Shown here piece after piece: positions 28,077 through 36,879 of a stretch of 45,188 nt of DNA. Source of the stretch: a virus. Location: the IMG/VR virus record IMGVR_UViG_3300047481_002212, positions 1 to 45,188 of that record, one strand, 5' to 3'. The notes beneath the pieces are model-generated. The model had not been told where the DNA came from and did no database searches. It saw only the letters and a program-made list of their open reading frames with translations. Within the stretch, counting starts at the first letter, position 1. Every line of letters begins with the position of its first letter. Made by a program: the position numbers and the translations under genes.

Positions 28077-28991
28077 TCAAGTTGGCTTCTTTGACACGGC
28101 TCTGCCTGACATCTTCTCCCAATCTCTGTGTTCAGGTTGCCGCACCTCGAGGTTCTTGTCCCATGCGGCAGTGAGAACTTTTGGATCCACATTGTTCTTC
28201 TTGGCAACATCGATCATCGCGTTTATGTCCTTGGGGAAGCAATGACCGCCATAGCCTCTCGCACCGTCAGGCCCTGGTACGTTCCAATGACTCGTCCCTA
28301 AACGAGTGTCATACTTTGCGTATTCAACGACTTTGTCGTAGTCAACGTCTAGACCTGACGCATCCAGTGCCTCACAGATCTGTGCCATCTCGTTAGCAAA
28401 TGCAACTTTAACAGTGAGGAAGTTGTTTGTGAGATACTTGACCATCTCGGCCGTAGTAGAAGAAGTCTTGACGATCGGAACTTTAGGAAAGGCAGTCTGA
28501 AACACTTGCTTTACTACATTTAACCAGGGACGAGGTCCACCTAAAACTATCCTGTTCTGATTTCTCATGTCGTCTATCGCATTGGCTTCAGTAAGGAATT
28601 CAGGGTTAAAGACTACATGTAGACCACGCTGAGAAAACTTTTTGTTCCAGGCTTCCGTTGATCCAGGTGACACAGTTGATTTTACTACTGCTATCCGCTC
28701 TCCCGGAATCAAAGATAGATTTTCTAAAACTTCTTCAACAATGCTGAGGTCTGCTGATCCGTCTTCATACATGGGCGTTGGAAGACACACGAAATAGACG
28801 TTTGAGAAGTCATCCATGTTTTCTGCACATGTCACCAGATCTCTCAGACACTCTGGTCTGTATTCGTGTGATCCTTTTGCGTACTTCCCTGCTTTGTCAT
28901 ATGCCAAAACTCTGAACCCATGTTCAGAAAAAACTGTGGTAAGAGAACCTCCGACAAAACCCTGTCCTATGACTGCTATTGTCTTCTTCAT
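28077..28991 (-). CDS. UDP-glucose/GDP-mannose 6-dehydrogenase family, short form
   Basis: A 304-residue protein, ATG at 28991 overlapping the upstream stop (ATGA). The NAD site is G-Q-G-F-V-G-G near residue 9. V-K-S-T-V-S-P-G-S-T and N-P-E-F-L-T-E-A-N-A are the family motifs, and the catalytic Cys is C251 in G-G-H-C-F-P-K-D. These enzymes oxidise the C6 alcohol of a nucleotide sugar to a uronic acid using two NAD. Typical bacterial members have about 390-450 residues. Here most of the third, nucleotide-sugar-binding domain is missing and the protein ends soon after D-W-E-K-M-S-G-R-A-V. It follows fcl and gmd in one coupled operon. Whether UDP-Glc, GDP-Man or another sugar is the substrate cannot be told. 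Confidence 0.85.
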   Translation of the reverse strand: MKKTIAVIGQGFVGGSLTTVFSEHGFRVLAYDKAGKYAKGSHEYRPECLRDLVTCAENMDDFSNVYFVCLPTPMYEDGSADLSIVEEVLENLSLIPGERIAVVKSTVSPGSTEAWNKKFSQRGLHVVFNPEFLTEANAIDDMRNQNRIVLGGPRPWLNVVKQVFQTAFPKVPIVKTSSTTAEMVKYLTNNFLTVKVAFANEMAQICEALDASGLDVDYDKVVEYAKYDTRLGTSHWNVPGPDGARGYGGHCFPKDINAMIDVAKKNNVDPKVLTAAWDKNLEVRQPEHRDWEKMSGRAVSKKPT

Positions 28992-29899
28992 ATTCCTCTG
29001 ACATTCGGATATTTCTTCACTAAGAAATCGATCGAAGATTCAAGCCCTGACGACAGCGAGGTGTACTTGACTTCACACCCGAGGTCGCGCAACTTCTTAT
29101 TGCTAGTCGGCTTCCGGAACTGACCTTCAGGCTTGCTCGTGTCGAACTTGATCTGACCCTTAAACCCAATGATCCGTCCGATCTCTCGAGCTACATCTCC
29201 GATGGAGACTTCTTCAGTGTTTCCGATGTTGACAGGATCAGGTTCGTTATAGTTCTCTGTGCACCACCAGATCACTCTTGCGGCGTCTTCTGAGAACGTG
29301 AACTCACGTAGAGGTTTACCGGAACCCCATATCGTGACATCGGTTGATGCTAGGTGGGCCTCGTAAAACTTGCGAATAAGCGATGGGATTACATGCCCGT
29401 TGTTTAAGTCGTAATTATCGTGAGGTCCGTAGAGGTTGTTGGGAACCACAGTGATAAAGTTGCATCCCCACTGTTGCCTGTAGGCCCGAGAACCCACATC
29501 GAGCATCCTCTTGGCATAGGCGTATCCGTAGTTGGAGAGATGTGGAGGTCCGCTGTGGAGTTGATCTTCGGTGATGGGATAATCAACATATGCTGAATCT
29601 GGATAGATGCATGTGGAGAGGATGGAGACGAGTTTCTTTACGTTATCTACTCTTGCGCCTTCTAGAACGTTGTTGGCGATGTTTATGTTGTCTCTATAGA
29701 ATTCTCCGACGAAGTCTGTGTTTCCTTTCACACCTCCGACTTTTGCTGCCGCATTTATCCAGACATCATTGTGTTTCGATGTCGGTATGGTATTTGTCAA
29801 ATCTCCTGAAGACCTTGTGTATTCGAACACATCATCCTTGCATGTTTTTACAAGAGCTGTTCCCAGAAGTCCCTTTGATCCAAAAACTGTTGTCTTCAT
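28988..29899 (-). CDS. fcl: GDP-L-fucose synthase (epimerase/reductase)
   Basis: A 303-residue protein, close to the usual length, ATG at 29899 (ATGA with gmd). The short SDR opening [10 protein letters not shown], then [15 protein letters not shown] near residue 95, Y-G-Y-A-Y-A-K with the catalytic Tyr and Lys, and [11 protein letters not shown] are all fcl/WcaG hallmarks. It converts GDP-4-keto-6-deoxymannose to GDP-L-fucose with NADPH. Being directly downstream of gmd, it completes the two-step route from GDP-mannose. Its 3' part is richer in GC (55% at 29041-29100) than gmd (38% at 30481-30540), so the pair may not share one recent origin. Confidence 0.92.
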   Translation of the reverse strand: MKTTVFGSKGLLGTALVKTCKDDVFEYTRSSGDLTNTIPTSKHNDVWINAAAKVGGVKGNTDFVGEFYRDNINIANNVLEGARVDNVKKLVSILSTCIYPDSAYVDYPITEDQLHSGPPHLSNYGYAYAKRMLDVGSRAYRQQWGCNFITVVPNNLYGPHDNYDLNNGHVIPSLIRKFYEAHLASTDVTIWGSGKPLREFTFSEDAARVIWWCTENYNEPDPVNIGNTEEVSIGDVAREIGRIIGFKGQIKFDTSKPEGQFRKPTSNKKLRDLGCEVKYTSLSSGLESSIDFLVKKYPNVRGI

Positions 29900-30864
29900 T
29901 TCGATTCTCTTTCTAGATCTGAAAGGTACATCATCTTGATCAGATCTTCAAAAGTATGTCTCGGTTTCCAGCCCAAGACTCTTTGTGCCTTTGATGAATC
30001 TCCTCTGAGATGAGGAACTTCGTGAGGTCTGTAGTATCGAGGATCAATGTCGATGTACTTTTCATAGTCAAGACCTGCAAGACTAAACGCTACTTCTACC
30101 AGTTCCTTGACTGAGTGACACTCACCTGTGGCTATTACGTAGTCGTCAGCTTTCTCCTGTTGCAACATAAGCCACATTGCTTCAACATAGTCACCGGCAA
30201 ATCCCCAATCTCTGACTGCACTCAAATTACCAAGCTTTAATTCCTTCTGTTTACCCAGTTTTATTCTTGCTGCTGCTCTCGTCACTTTTCTAGTGACGAA
30301 AGTTTCTCCTCTTCTTGGTGACTCATGGTTGAAGAGTATTCCGCTAGAAGCATGCATTCCATAACCAATCCTGTAGTTCCGCACTATGTTGTGAGAAAAT
30401 AATTTTGCGCAGGCGTATGGAGATGCAGGAGTCATTCTTGTTTCTTCATTCTTCAATTCATCAAGATTGTCTCCGTACATTTCTGAAGATGAAGCTTGAT
30501 AGAACTTACAGTCTGGTACAACATTTCTACAGGCTTCTAGGAATCTCATTGTTCCCATTGCTACAGTGTCCACTGTCTCTTCGGGTATGTCAAAGGAAGT
30601 TCTGACGTGTGACTGTGCTGCGATGTTATAGACTTCGTCAGGTTTTGTGTCTGACAAAATTTTATAGAGCGATCCAACATCATTCATCGACGAGTAGACC
30701 ATCTTGAAGTCAGGGTTGTCGTACAGATGGTCTACATTCACTGTATTGATAACAGACGACCTTCTCTTCGTGCCTATGACTCTATAGTTCTTTTTCAGAA
30801 GCAACTCTGCAAGATACGATCCATCTTGACCGGTCACTCCCGTTATAAGTGCAGTTTTTTTCAT
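29896..30864 (-). CDS. gmd: GDP-mannose 4,6-dehydratase
   Basis: A 322-residue protein, ATG at 30864. It is a clear extended [14 protein letters not shown] at residues 8-18, K-R-R-S-S (NADP preference), [17 protein letters not shown] and P-Y-A-C-A-K with the catalytic Tyr and Lys, plus F-V-T-R-K-V-T-R-A and R-D-W-G-F-A-G-D-Y. It makes GDP-4-keto-6-deoxy-D-mannose from GDP-mannose, the precursor for fucose, rhamnose, perosamine or colitose. With fcl next to it, GDP-L-fucose is the most likely product. GDP-mannose itself must come from the host, since no phosphomannomutase or guanylyltransferase is in the window. Confidence 0.94.
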   Translation of the reverse strand: MKKTALITGVTGQDGSYLAELLLKKNYRVIGTKRRSSVINTVNVDHLYDNPDFKMVYSSMNDVGSLYKILSDTKPDEVYNIAAQSHVRTSFDIPEETVDTVAMGTMRFLEACRNVVPDCKFYQASSSEMYGDNLDELKNEETRMTPASPYACAKLFSHNIVRNYRIGYGMHASSGILFNHESPRRGETFVTRKVTRAAARIKLGKQKELKLGNLSAVRDWGFAGDYVEAMWLMLQQEKADDYVIATGECHSVKELVEVAFSLAGLDYEKYIDIDPRYYRPHEVPHLRGDSSKAQRVLGWKPRHTFEDLIKMMYLSDLERESK

Positions 30865-30886
30865 GTGCTTCCTGGTAACTGCAAAG

Positions 30887-31468
30887 TTACTTTTGAAGAA
30901 TATTGTAAAGACTAGAATAGTAGTTGTTTACTTTGGGTTCGAAAAACTCTACTTCTATTCCTTCGAATAGTTTCAGGTCGAGGTAGTCTCTCCCAGAGGG
31001 ACCGCTGATGTATTTTGAAGCACCAACTTTCCTCAAGATGTTTGCTAAAAGTTCTGACTTGCTACCTTCAACGTCTAGACTACTTGCCATCAATGTCGGT
31101 GTCTTTATACCCATCATTTCCATGGACCATCTAATCGACGTCATATTGATGTCCAACAGCTTTTCATGTTGGTAGATTTCAGTTGCATCAAATTTTAAGT
31201 TTTCTTGTATTGTTCGAACGATTTTTCGCCTCCAAAGAGAGTCTTTGTTCGCTAGAACATCTTTAATGTCTTTGGAATCGGCTGTCTTCTCCACAGGTAC
31301 AGTGATCCAAGCGTCATCTCCTGACTTCAGCTTGATCTTGTTCCTGTTCTGAAAGTAGTTTTTTCTGAACTTGACGTTGTCCAGAACGACAAACAAGTCA
31401 GCCGAAGAGATTTTTTGAAAGAATCCCATGTAGGGAAAGTGCTCAGGCTGGTGTATAGTGACTATCAT
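30887..31468 (-). CDS. WbqC-like family protein
   Basis: A 193-residue protein starting at ATG 31468, which overlaps the upstream stop as ATGA; an ATG three codons earlier is possible. The opening [15 protein letters not shown], then [22 protein letters not shown] and A-W-I-T-V-P-V, is the WbqC family signature. These proteins are found in O-antigen and glycan loci and are suspected of helping make or transfer modified amino sugars; their precise reaction is not settled. Its placement between the deacetylase and gmd agrees with a role in nucleotide-sugar modification. Confidence 0.85.
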   Translation of the reverse strand: MIVTIHQPEHFPYMGFFQKISSADLFVVLDNVKFRKNYFQNRNKIKLKSGDDAWITVPVEKTADSKDIKDVLANKDSLWRRKIVRTIQENLKFDATEIYQHEKLLDINMTSIRWSMEMMGIKTPTLMASSLDVEGSKSELLANILRKVGASKYISGPSGRDYLDLKLFEGIEVEFFEPKVNNYYSSLYNILQK

Positions 31469-32097
31469 GTTAGCCATTTAACTACTTGAAAAGACTCGGC
31501 ATATCTCACACCGACTTCTTGTCCATTAATCCTGCATTGATTTTTGAAGAAATCCGTCCAGTCGTCTCCTCGCCTACTCATTTCTGAGGAATGAGCTCTT
31601 ATTGCTTCTATCTTCTTTTCAATGAATTCAGAGACGTCGACATAAAAGTTGTTCTCAAAATGCTTATAAGACTTGTACCAATTGCTTCGATACATCAGTA
31701 GCCTGGGTACATTTCTTCCTGCTACTATTGTAGCTTGAGATATTGCGCTGTGGTCTTGATTAATATCGCCATCCCAATGTGTGTAAACGACATTTGCTCT
31801 ATCGTGGTCTATATGCCTGTTTATATCTTCTATGAGACGTACGTCATAAGTGACAGCTTTAGTCTCGTAATTTAGGCAACTTAGTCTAGATACACCCATG
31901 ATTTTTGCTGCATTGTGTGCTTCTTCAAGTGCAGTCTCTCTGCTTCGTACGAGCTTGCCGTCAAAATTTGTATACTCGCTATGTGTCACCAAGAGTATAT
32001 GGACATTGTCACCATTGCTGACGTGTTTTGAAATAGTACCTCCTAGACCCAACTCGACGTCGTCGGCATGAGCTCCTATTGCAAGTACATTCATCAT
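31465..32097 (-). CDS. PIG-L/LmbE-type zinc N-deacetylase
   Basis: A 210-residue protein, ATG at 32097 (ATGA with the upstream gene). The zinc site is complete: A-H10-A-D12-D13-V-E-L-G at the start and T-H-W-D-G-D-I-N-Q-D-H near residues 105-116. The family hydrolyses N-acetyl groups from GlcNAc-type sugars in lipid, glycan or small-molecule substrates. In this operon it is flanked by a CapD/PseB-like dehydratase and a WbqC-like protein. A combined path that makes a modified deacetylated amino sugar is plausible but inferred. Confidence 0.88.
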   Translation of the reverse strand: MMNVLAIGAHADDVELGLGGTISKHVSNGDNVHILLVTHSEYTNFDGKLVRSRETALEEAHNAAKIMGVSRLSCLNYETKAVTYDVRLIEDINRHIDHDRANVVYTHWDGDINQDHSAISQATIVAGRNVPRLLMYRSNWYKSYKHFENNFYVDVSEFIEKKIEAIRAHSSEMSRRGDDWTDFFKNQCRINGQEVGVRYAESFQVVKWLT

Positions 32098-32945
32098 CTT
32101 TTGTTCCTGTCGTAGTGAGATTTAAGGAGACGAATTACCAAATCGTCGTCAGGCTTGATTACTTTTATGTTTCCAAGAGGAAGATCCTCATCGTGCTTCT
32201 CTACATCAAGAGGTGTGTAGACGTTTACATTCCAGTAATTGTGATAATTTGAGAATGCTTTTTGCAACGTCTCTATGCTTATCAAATAACAACTATCGAC
32301 CGTGAATCTTCCTTTGAAGTCCAGTGAGTCTATAATTTTTTCACACACGTCGTCTACGAGACAAAAGTATCTTGTTGCCTTGGTGTTGACAAGAAGCTGC
32401 TTGTTCTCTTTCATCAACTTGTCCCAAATGTCCAAAACACTTCCCGTAGAGAACAGAAAGTTGACACCCTGAAATGCACCGCAGCCATTTTCAATGAACA
32501 TGTCTTCCATCAGCTTTTTTGTCATTCCATATACACATGCAGGATTAACAGATTTGTCTGTACTGATTCCGACAATATTTTTTACACCGTGCTCTAGCGA
32601 TGCTGCCATGATCTGCCTAGATCCTGTTACATTAACATCGATGGCTCTCGTAGGATTCTTCTCACATATTCCCACGTGCTTGAGAGCTGCACTATGAACG
32701 ACATAATCTACTTTATGGTCTCTCAAAATTCTTTTCATCTGATGGTAGCAGTCTGCTACATCAAGTGAGTAGAGCTTAATTTTTTCACTTCCTTCCACGA
32801 CTCTCTCAAAATCTCTAACACTGGATTCTGAGTGTGCAGTACCAACTACGTCGTATCCTCTTTCTAAAAGAGTTTCACACAATCTTTTCCCCAAGAAACC
32901 AGCTGCTCCAGTTACCAATACAGTTGACATTCTTCTGTTCCTCAT
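32094..32945 (-). CDS. Nucleotide-sugar dehydratase/epimerase, CapD/PseB-like SDR
   Basis: A 283-residue protein. ATG 32945 overlaps the upstream stop (ATGA), but an ATG five codons in (32930) has a GAGG at better spacing and may be used. The motifs are V-T-G-A-A-G-F-L-G-K-R, H-S-A-A-L-K-H-V-G, I-S-T-D-K-S-V-N-P and V-Y-G-M-T-K-K (catalytic Tyr and Lys). A-A-L-K-H-V and S-T-D-K-x-V-N-P are characteristic of UDP-GlcNAc 4,6-dehydratases and 5-epimerases (PseB/CapD/FlaA1 soluble type). It therefore probably acts on UDP-N-acetyl-glucosamine at C4/C6. It is somewhat shorter than usual (about 330). Confidence 0.86.
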   Translation of the reverse strand: MRNRRMSTVLVTGAAGFLGKRLCETLLERGYDVVGTAHSESSVRDFERVVEGSEKIKLYSLDVADCYHQMKRILRDHKVDYVVHSAALKHVGICEKNPTRAIDVNVTGSRQIMAASLEHGVKNIVGISTDKSVNPACVYGMTKKLMEDMFIENGCGAFQGVNFLFSTGSVLDIWDKLMKENKQLLVNTKATRYFCLVDDVCEKIIDSLDFKGRFTVDSCYLISIETLQKAFSNYHNYWNVNVYTPLDVEKHDEDLPLGNIKVIKPDDDLVIRLLKSHYDRNKR

Positions 32946-33913
32946 AGCGTCTTTAGAAATTCCAAGAGTTTTAGATTTTGTTTGTCAAAATTGAACTCTT
33001 TTTCTACAAGCGATTGTAATCCATCTCCAAGCTCTTGTCGGAGCCTGGTTGATGTCAATAGTTTCTCTATGCAGTTTTCCCATCCCGAAGAATTACAAGC
33101 TACCAAGCCAGTCTTCAAGTCTTCTCTAATGTATTGAAGAGCCGAGGGATAGAAATCGGCGACTACAGGGATTCCTAGTTTTCCGAATACAATGAACCTA
33201 CCTGGATTTGAAGGCATTTTAAATCTTAACGAATAATCGTCTGGACTGTAGTTGTAGTTTTTATTGAGTGCTTTTGAAGATTTTTCTGTCTCATCATGCA
33301 AGATATTGTTTGGGACCAATCCAATATCGCATTCTGCCAGATGACTCATATAGGCATTCATGCTCCATGAAACATGTTTAATCTTTACTCCTCTTGGCAC
33401 CCAAGACTCATTGCCTGCGGGAGAGTTGCCACTATGCATGACAACTAATTCAATTTGGTGATTTTTTGACAGATTTTCTAAGGCGGGCGTAATGGTCTCA
33501 CTCATGCAGTCCAAGTGAATCAAATTACCGTGATAGCCTATCTTTAAGACTTCTTTGTCTGTGTGGGTCTTTTTAATCGTGGGAATAGAAGGATACTCAG
33601 CGTATCTGAATATGGGTTTCTTTGCAACTGTCCAATAGTCTTCCATCTCTATGGAGTCGACTACGAGAAAATCGCACAATTTTGCACTTTCTAGAACAGA
33701 CTTATTGCGTGGATCGACTATACCAACTTTTGCTCGTGGATTTAATTCCCTGATCTTTCGAACCATGTGATGGTCATAAGTCATCACAAGAACTACATCG
33801 TAATCTGACACATTAAAATCATAGAGCGTCACTTCAGGCAAGAGTCTCAGTGAATCCGAATAGAACATTGAGCATGCTGCTGAAGGTTGCGTTGTTACAA
33901 GGTCTATCTTCAT
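32942..33913 (-). CDS. Probable glycosyltransferase, GT-B type
   Basis: A 323-residue protein, ATG at 33913. It is a two-domain Rossmann-like protein: a short N-terminal domain (D-Y-D-V-V-L-V-M-T-Y-D-H-H, I-V-D-P-R-N-K-S), then K-I-G-Y-H-G-N-L-I-H and C-D-I-G-L-V-P-N-N, and R-F-I-V-F-G-K-L-G-I-P-V-V-A-D in the place of the donor-binding helix. The canonical E-x7-E is not obvious, so the family call is weaker than for its neighbours. It is translationally coupled to the CapD-like gene downstream. Donor and acceptor are unknown. Confidence 0.7.
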   Translation of the reverse strand: MKIDLVTTQPSAACSMFYSDSLRLLPEVTLYDFNVSDYDVVLVMTYDHHMVRKIRELNPRAKVGIVDPRNKSVLESAKLCDFLVVDSIEMEDYWTVAKKPIFRYAEYPSIPTIKKTHTDKEVLKIGYHGNLIHLDCMSETITPALENLSKNHQIELVVMHSGNSPAGNESWVPRGVKIKHVSWSMNAYMSHLAECDIGLVPNNILHDETEKSSKALNKNYNYSPDDYSLRFKMPSNPGRFIVFGKLGIPVVADFYPSALQYIREDLKTGLVACNSSGWENCIEKLLTSTRLRQELGDGLQSLVEKEFNFDKQNLKLLEFLKTL

Positions 33914-33915
33914 TC

Positions 33916-35043
33916 TTAAAGTCTCTTCATGACCTCTTCTAATGCTCGAGTGTAGCTTTCTGTGTAAGCCTCTTGAGTGAAAAGATGGGACTTCTCCAAT
34001 GTACCTTGAACAAGAAGTTTGTATTCTTCCTTAGACATAGACGAAGATGAATTGACAGTCTGAGAAATTGTATCAATGATATTTCCACTCTCAGACATGC
34101 TGATTCCACAACCTTCCACTAATATTCCTGTCCAAGGATTGACAATAGGAACTAGTCCTGCTTTCATTGCTGTTGCAACTGAAGTGCAACAACCTTCTGC
34201 TGAAGAGTGAAAGATTACGAAAGAACATTTGCTGGCAAGATCGTTAAAAATTCCTACACCTGGTTGTACAAAACCGTGGTACTTTATGTTTTTGGAATGC
34301 TTTATCTTTTCTCCGTAGTAATCAAAGAATGCGCCTTCCGTCGGTCCGCAAATATGAAGAAATCTTGACTCATCTTTTAGAAAAGATTCTACTACGAGGT
34401 CTACACCCTTGCAGATCAATCCATTGCCAGCAAAACACAGATAGCTGTTGAGGTCTCTTGAGTTCATCCATTGACTGTCGTATTTTACTGCAGGGCTGAC
34501 AGCTGGATAGAAGTGCAATATTGGCTTTCCGTACTTAAGGTAGCTCTTGTAGCTCTCATTTTCTTTTTCTCCAATATTGAAAATGAAGTCTGTCTCCGAC
34601 ATTATGTCTAAAAACTTTTCACCAATCACATCGGTAACTGTTCTCATTGGAGGTGCATGTCTACCTGTTCTTTCATCGAACATTTTGTATCTACCCAAGA
34701 CTAATTCATTGGATATGTCTGGTTGTGGGCCCATTGAAAGAAGAACTTTTACCTTGGCCTTGGAAGACCTTGCGTATCTTGAGAAATTTTTTCCACTGTT
34801 GCCCACGCCAAGACCAAGAAACAAATCGTATTCTTTGCTCGGCGTCCAGTTGTGATTGTCCCTGTCTATTAGGTCTACAGAAAATCCTTTGTTTGTGAGA
34901 ATTTCTATAGCTCTCACTATTTCCCAATTGTTTGTGTGAGTATAACTGCTTATATCTGTAACAAAAGGCTCAGTCTTGTAGTACATGGCAGCTCTCCTTG
35001 AAGGAGTCACTGTCTTAGAAACTATGTTCTCAATTATCCTCAT
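33916..35043 (-). CDS. Glycosyltransferase, GT-B type
   Basis: A 375-residue protein, ATG at 35043. The N-terminal domain contains E-Y-D-L-F-L-G-L-G-V-G-N-S-G. The C-terminal domain contains F-A-G-N-G-L-I-C-K-G-V-D-L-V, L-H-I-C-G-P-T-E, H-G-F-V-Q-P-G and F-H-S-S-A-E-G-C-C-T-S-V-A-T-A-M-K-A-G-L-V-P-I, where the usual acidic E-x7-E region is altered (E-G-C-C-T-S-V-A). This is a GT1/GT4-like enzyme with a divergent donor site. It is spaced 2 bases from both neighbours, consistent with the same operon. Specificity is unknown. Confidence 0.78.
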   Translation of the reverse strand: MRIIENIVSKTVTPSRRAAMYYKTEPFVTDISSYTHTNNWEIVRAIEILTNKGFSVDLIDRDNHNWTPSKEYDLFLGLGVGNSGKNFSRYARSSKAKVKVLLSMGPQPDISNELVLGRYKMFDERTGRHAPPMRTVTDVIGEKFLDIMSETDFIFNIGEKENESYKSYLKYGKPILHFYPAVSPAVKYDSQWMNSRDLNSYLCFAGNGLICKGVDLVVESFLKDESRFLHICGPTEGAFFDYYGEKIKHSKNIKYHGFVQPGVGIFNDLASKCSFVIFHSSAEGCCTSVATAMKAGLVPIVNPWTGILVEGCGISMSESGNIIDTISQTVNSSSSMSKEEYKLLVQGTLEKSHLFTQEAYTESYTRALEEVMKRL

Positions 35044-35044
35044 T

Positions 35045-35650
35045 TTAGTTTCTGTCCTTGCGAGTCAGTTTTGCTGTATAGGCACTGAGACCTTCTTCTT
35101 GAGGTCTTGCTGTCAAAAAGCTAAACTCTACCGTCCATCCTAGACTCTGAAAGTATTTTTTATAGAACTGATGAACAAATTCTTCGCTAAGTTCAGAAGC
35201 GTCTGTTCCGTAGAAATTGTCTCTCTTCTTTCTCCAAATCAATTTGTCTTCATAGTCAAAAGGTTTTGTCTTGACATTGAAGATTAGTAGACAGGAATCG
35301 TTCATAAGAAATTTGACTGCTTCGATTGCTTCAAAGTGCTCGCAATAATCATTTCCAAAACAGCCTTGTGGATTGTCCAAGACAATTAAGTCGAATTTTT
35401 CTTGACAGACTTTTGCCAGCTCATAAGAGTCACCAATCTTAATTTTTGCTGTCTTAGGAAGATTTTTCTTGAGAGCAGACTCGTAATTCGATTCAATCTC
35501 CCACGCGTGTATTTGATCAACTAGACTTGCGTAACTCGAAGTCTGCCAGTCTCCTTCTCTAGCAAAAAAGTCTAAAGCTTTTATGGAAGAGAAGTCGACA
35601 CCTCTGTCTTGTAGTTCTTTTATTATCTTCTTTATTGCAACATCTCTCAT
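35045..35650 (-). CDS. SAM-dependent methyltransferase-like protein
   Basis: A 201-residue protein, ATG at 35650 overlapping the upstream stop (ATGA). The order fits a class I Rossmann methyltransferase: A-L-D-F-F-A-R-E-G-D-W in the SAM-loop position (motif I, with G-x-G degraded to A-R-E-G-D), A-W-E-I-E with the acidic end of beta-2, K-I-G-D-S-Y-E-L, then F-D-L-I-V-L-D-N-P-Q-G-C-F-G. The D-N-P-Q-G end of motif IV resembles the N-P-P-type loop of some amino- and N-methyltransferases. It is one of three methyltransferase genes in a row. The substrate is probably a sugar or sugar-linked group, by context only. Confidence 0.72.
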   Translation of the reverse strand: MRDVAIKKIIKELQDRGVDFSSIKALDFFAREGDWQTSSYASLVDQIHAWEIESNYESALKKNLPKTAKIKIGDSYELAKVCQEKFDLIVLDNPQGCFGNDYCEHFEAIEAVKFLMNDSCLLIFNVKTKPFDYEDKLIWRKKRDNFYGTDASELSEEFVHQFYKKYFQSLGWTVEFSFLTARPQEEGLSAYTAKLTRKDRN

Positions 35651-36879
35651 TGTTTTACCAATTCTAAGACGTAGCGTCCTTTGTCAGCAAATCCTAAATT
35701 TCTAGTGTACTTAAAACCTGAAAATGTAGATTGCAAGTAACCTACCAACTCTTCAAGCGAACTAAACGACCATCCTGTCGTGTCGATCCAGTGGCCATTG
35801 ACAGGCTGCTTTCCGTTTTCAACGAGTCTGGTCTCTATGATTATTCTATTGCAAGACTCCACTATCTTCTTTGCGTTTACTTCTGGCTGTCTGGTGTGAT
35901 GAAAAACCGAGAACAGCATGATGGTGTCGTATTTGTCTAATTTTTCGACATAATCCAAATCCATGCAGGAGTATTCGATGTCTTTTCCTATGATGTTGGA
36001 AACCATCTTTGCTCCGACGACAATGTGAGGATCGTTATCGACTCCCGTGACTTTGCAACCTCTGTCGTGTAGATACTCACACAGGAGACCTGCATTACAT
36101 CCTACGTCAAGTACTCTCTCTCCGTGAGAAAACGCTACAGTGTCCAAAATCTTGGAACGAGTGTCCAGACTTCTCGAACCAATCGCTACAACGTCTTTAG
36201 TCTGAATCGTGTGATATATTCCACTTTGGCTATTTGTCGTCTTTTGAAGCTTGAAGACCGACGTCTTAGAAAGATCTAATGCATCGTCTATAAAAATTCT
36301 CGGGAAATATTCTCTTGCGGCGCTTGGAAAGTGTCTTAACCAATTTCCAAAACCATATCGATCTTTGTCGTCTTTGTCACAAAAAGCAAAGAATTCTCTA
36401 TTGGAAGAATCGGTCAAGTCTTTTGACAAATTGAGAGACTGATCGTAGTCTATCAAAACGCAAATTCCTGTGTTTGGGTTAAATCTGACATTTGACGGCT
36501 TTATGTCACCTTGATAGACGCCAAGTTTCTTCTGCTCTATTATCGACAAAGCTAAGTCAAACAGTGAGTAATTCTCATTGCTTTCACAATATTCTTCGAT
36601 TATGTACTCCAAAGTCTCTGGTAGTTCTCTTCCTGTCTCTATCGCAAGGAAAGACTTGAGGACGATTCCGTGTTCATATACTTTGGGGCAAGACTGACAT
36701 CCTCTGCTGTTGAGGTATGCCATGGTTTCGAACTCTTCTTTTAGTGTCTTTGCCTTCCTTGGATTTACTAGGATAGGAACTTTTAGGAGATATCTTCCGG
36801 TCGCGTCTATCGATGTGACTGTTTCTCTTCTGTCGTTCAAGAAGAACTTGTTAAAACTTAAACTATCAATGAGGCTCAT
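35647..36879 (-). CDS. Sugar/LPS kinase-like and methyltransferase fusion (WbdD-like, reversed order)
   Basis: A 410-residue protein. I start it at ATG 36879, which overlaps the upstream stop as ATGA; a longer frame from 36996 would intrude 120 bases into that gene. Residues about 30-190 resemble a small protein-kinase-fold sugar kinase: G-R-Y-L-L-K-V-P (ATP lysine), the catalytic loop Y-Q-G-D-I-K-P-S-N at about 125 and the metal-binding I-D-Y-D near 142. Residues about 235-410 are a class I methyltransferase: V-L-D-V-G-C-N-A-G at about 256, V-T-G-V-D-N-D-P, then F-S-V-F-H-H-T. In E. coli O9a, WbdD (methyltransferase first, then kinase) phosphorylates and methylates the O-antigen end to stop chain growth. 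The same pair in the opposite order here suggests glycan capping. Confidence 0.83.
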   Translation of the reverse strand: MSLIDSLSFNKFFLNDRRETVTSIDATGRYLLKVPILVNPRKAKTLKEEFETMAYLNSRGCQSCPKVYEHGIVLKSFLAIETGRELPETLEYIIEEYCESNENYSLFDLALSIIEQKKLGVYQGDIKPSNVRFNPNTGICVLIDYDQSLNLSKDLTDSSNREFFAFCDKDDKDRYGFGNWLRHFPSAAREYFPRIFIDDALDLSKTSVFKLQKTTNSQSGIYHTIQTKDVVAIGSRSLDTRSKILDTVAFSHGERVLDVGCNAGLLCEYLHDRGCKVTGVDNDPHIVVGAKMVSNIIGKDIEYSCMDLDYVEKLDKYDTIMLFSVFHHTRQPEVNAKKIVESCNRIIIETRLVENGKQPVNGHWIDTTGWSFSSLEELVGYLQSTFSGFKYTRNLGFADKGRYVLELVKQ

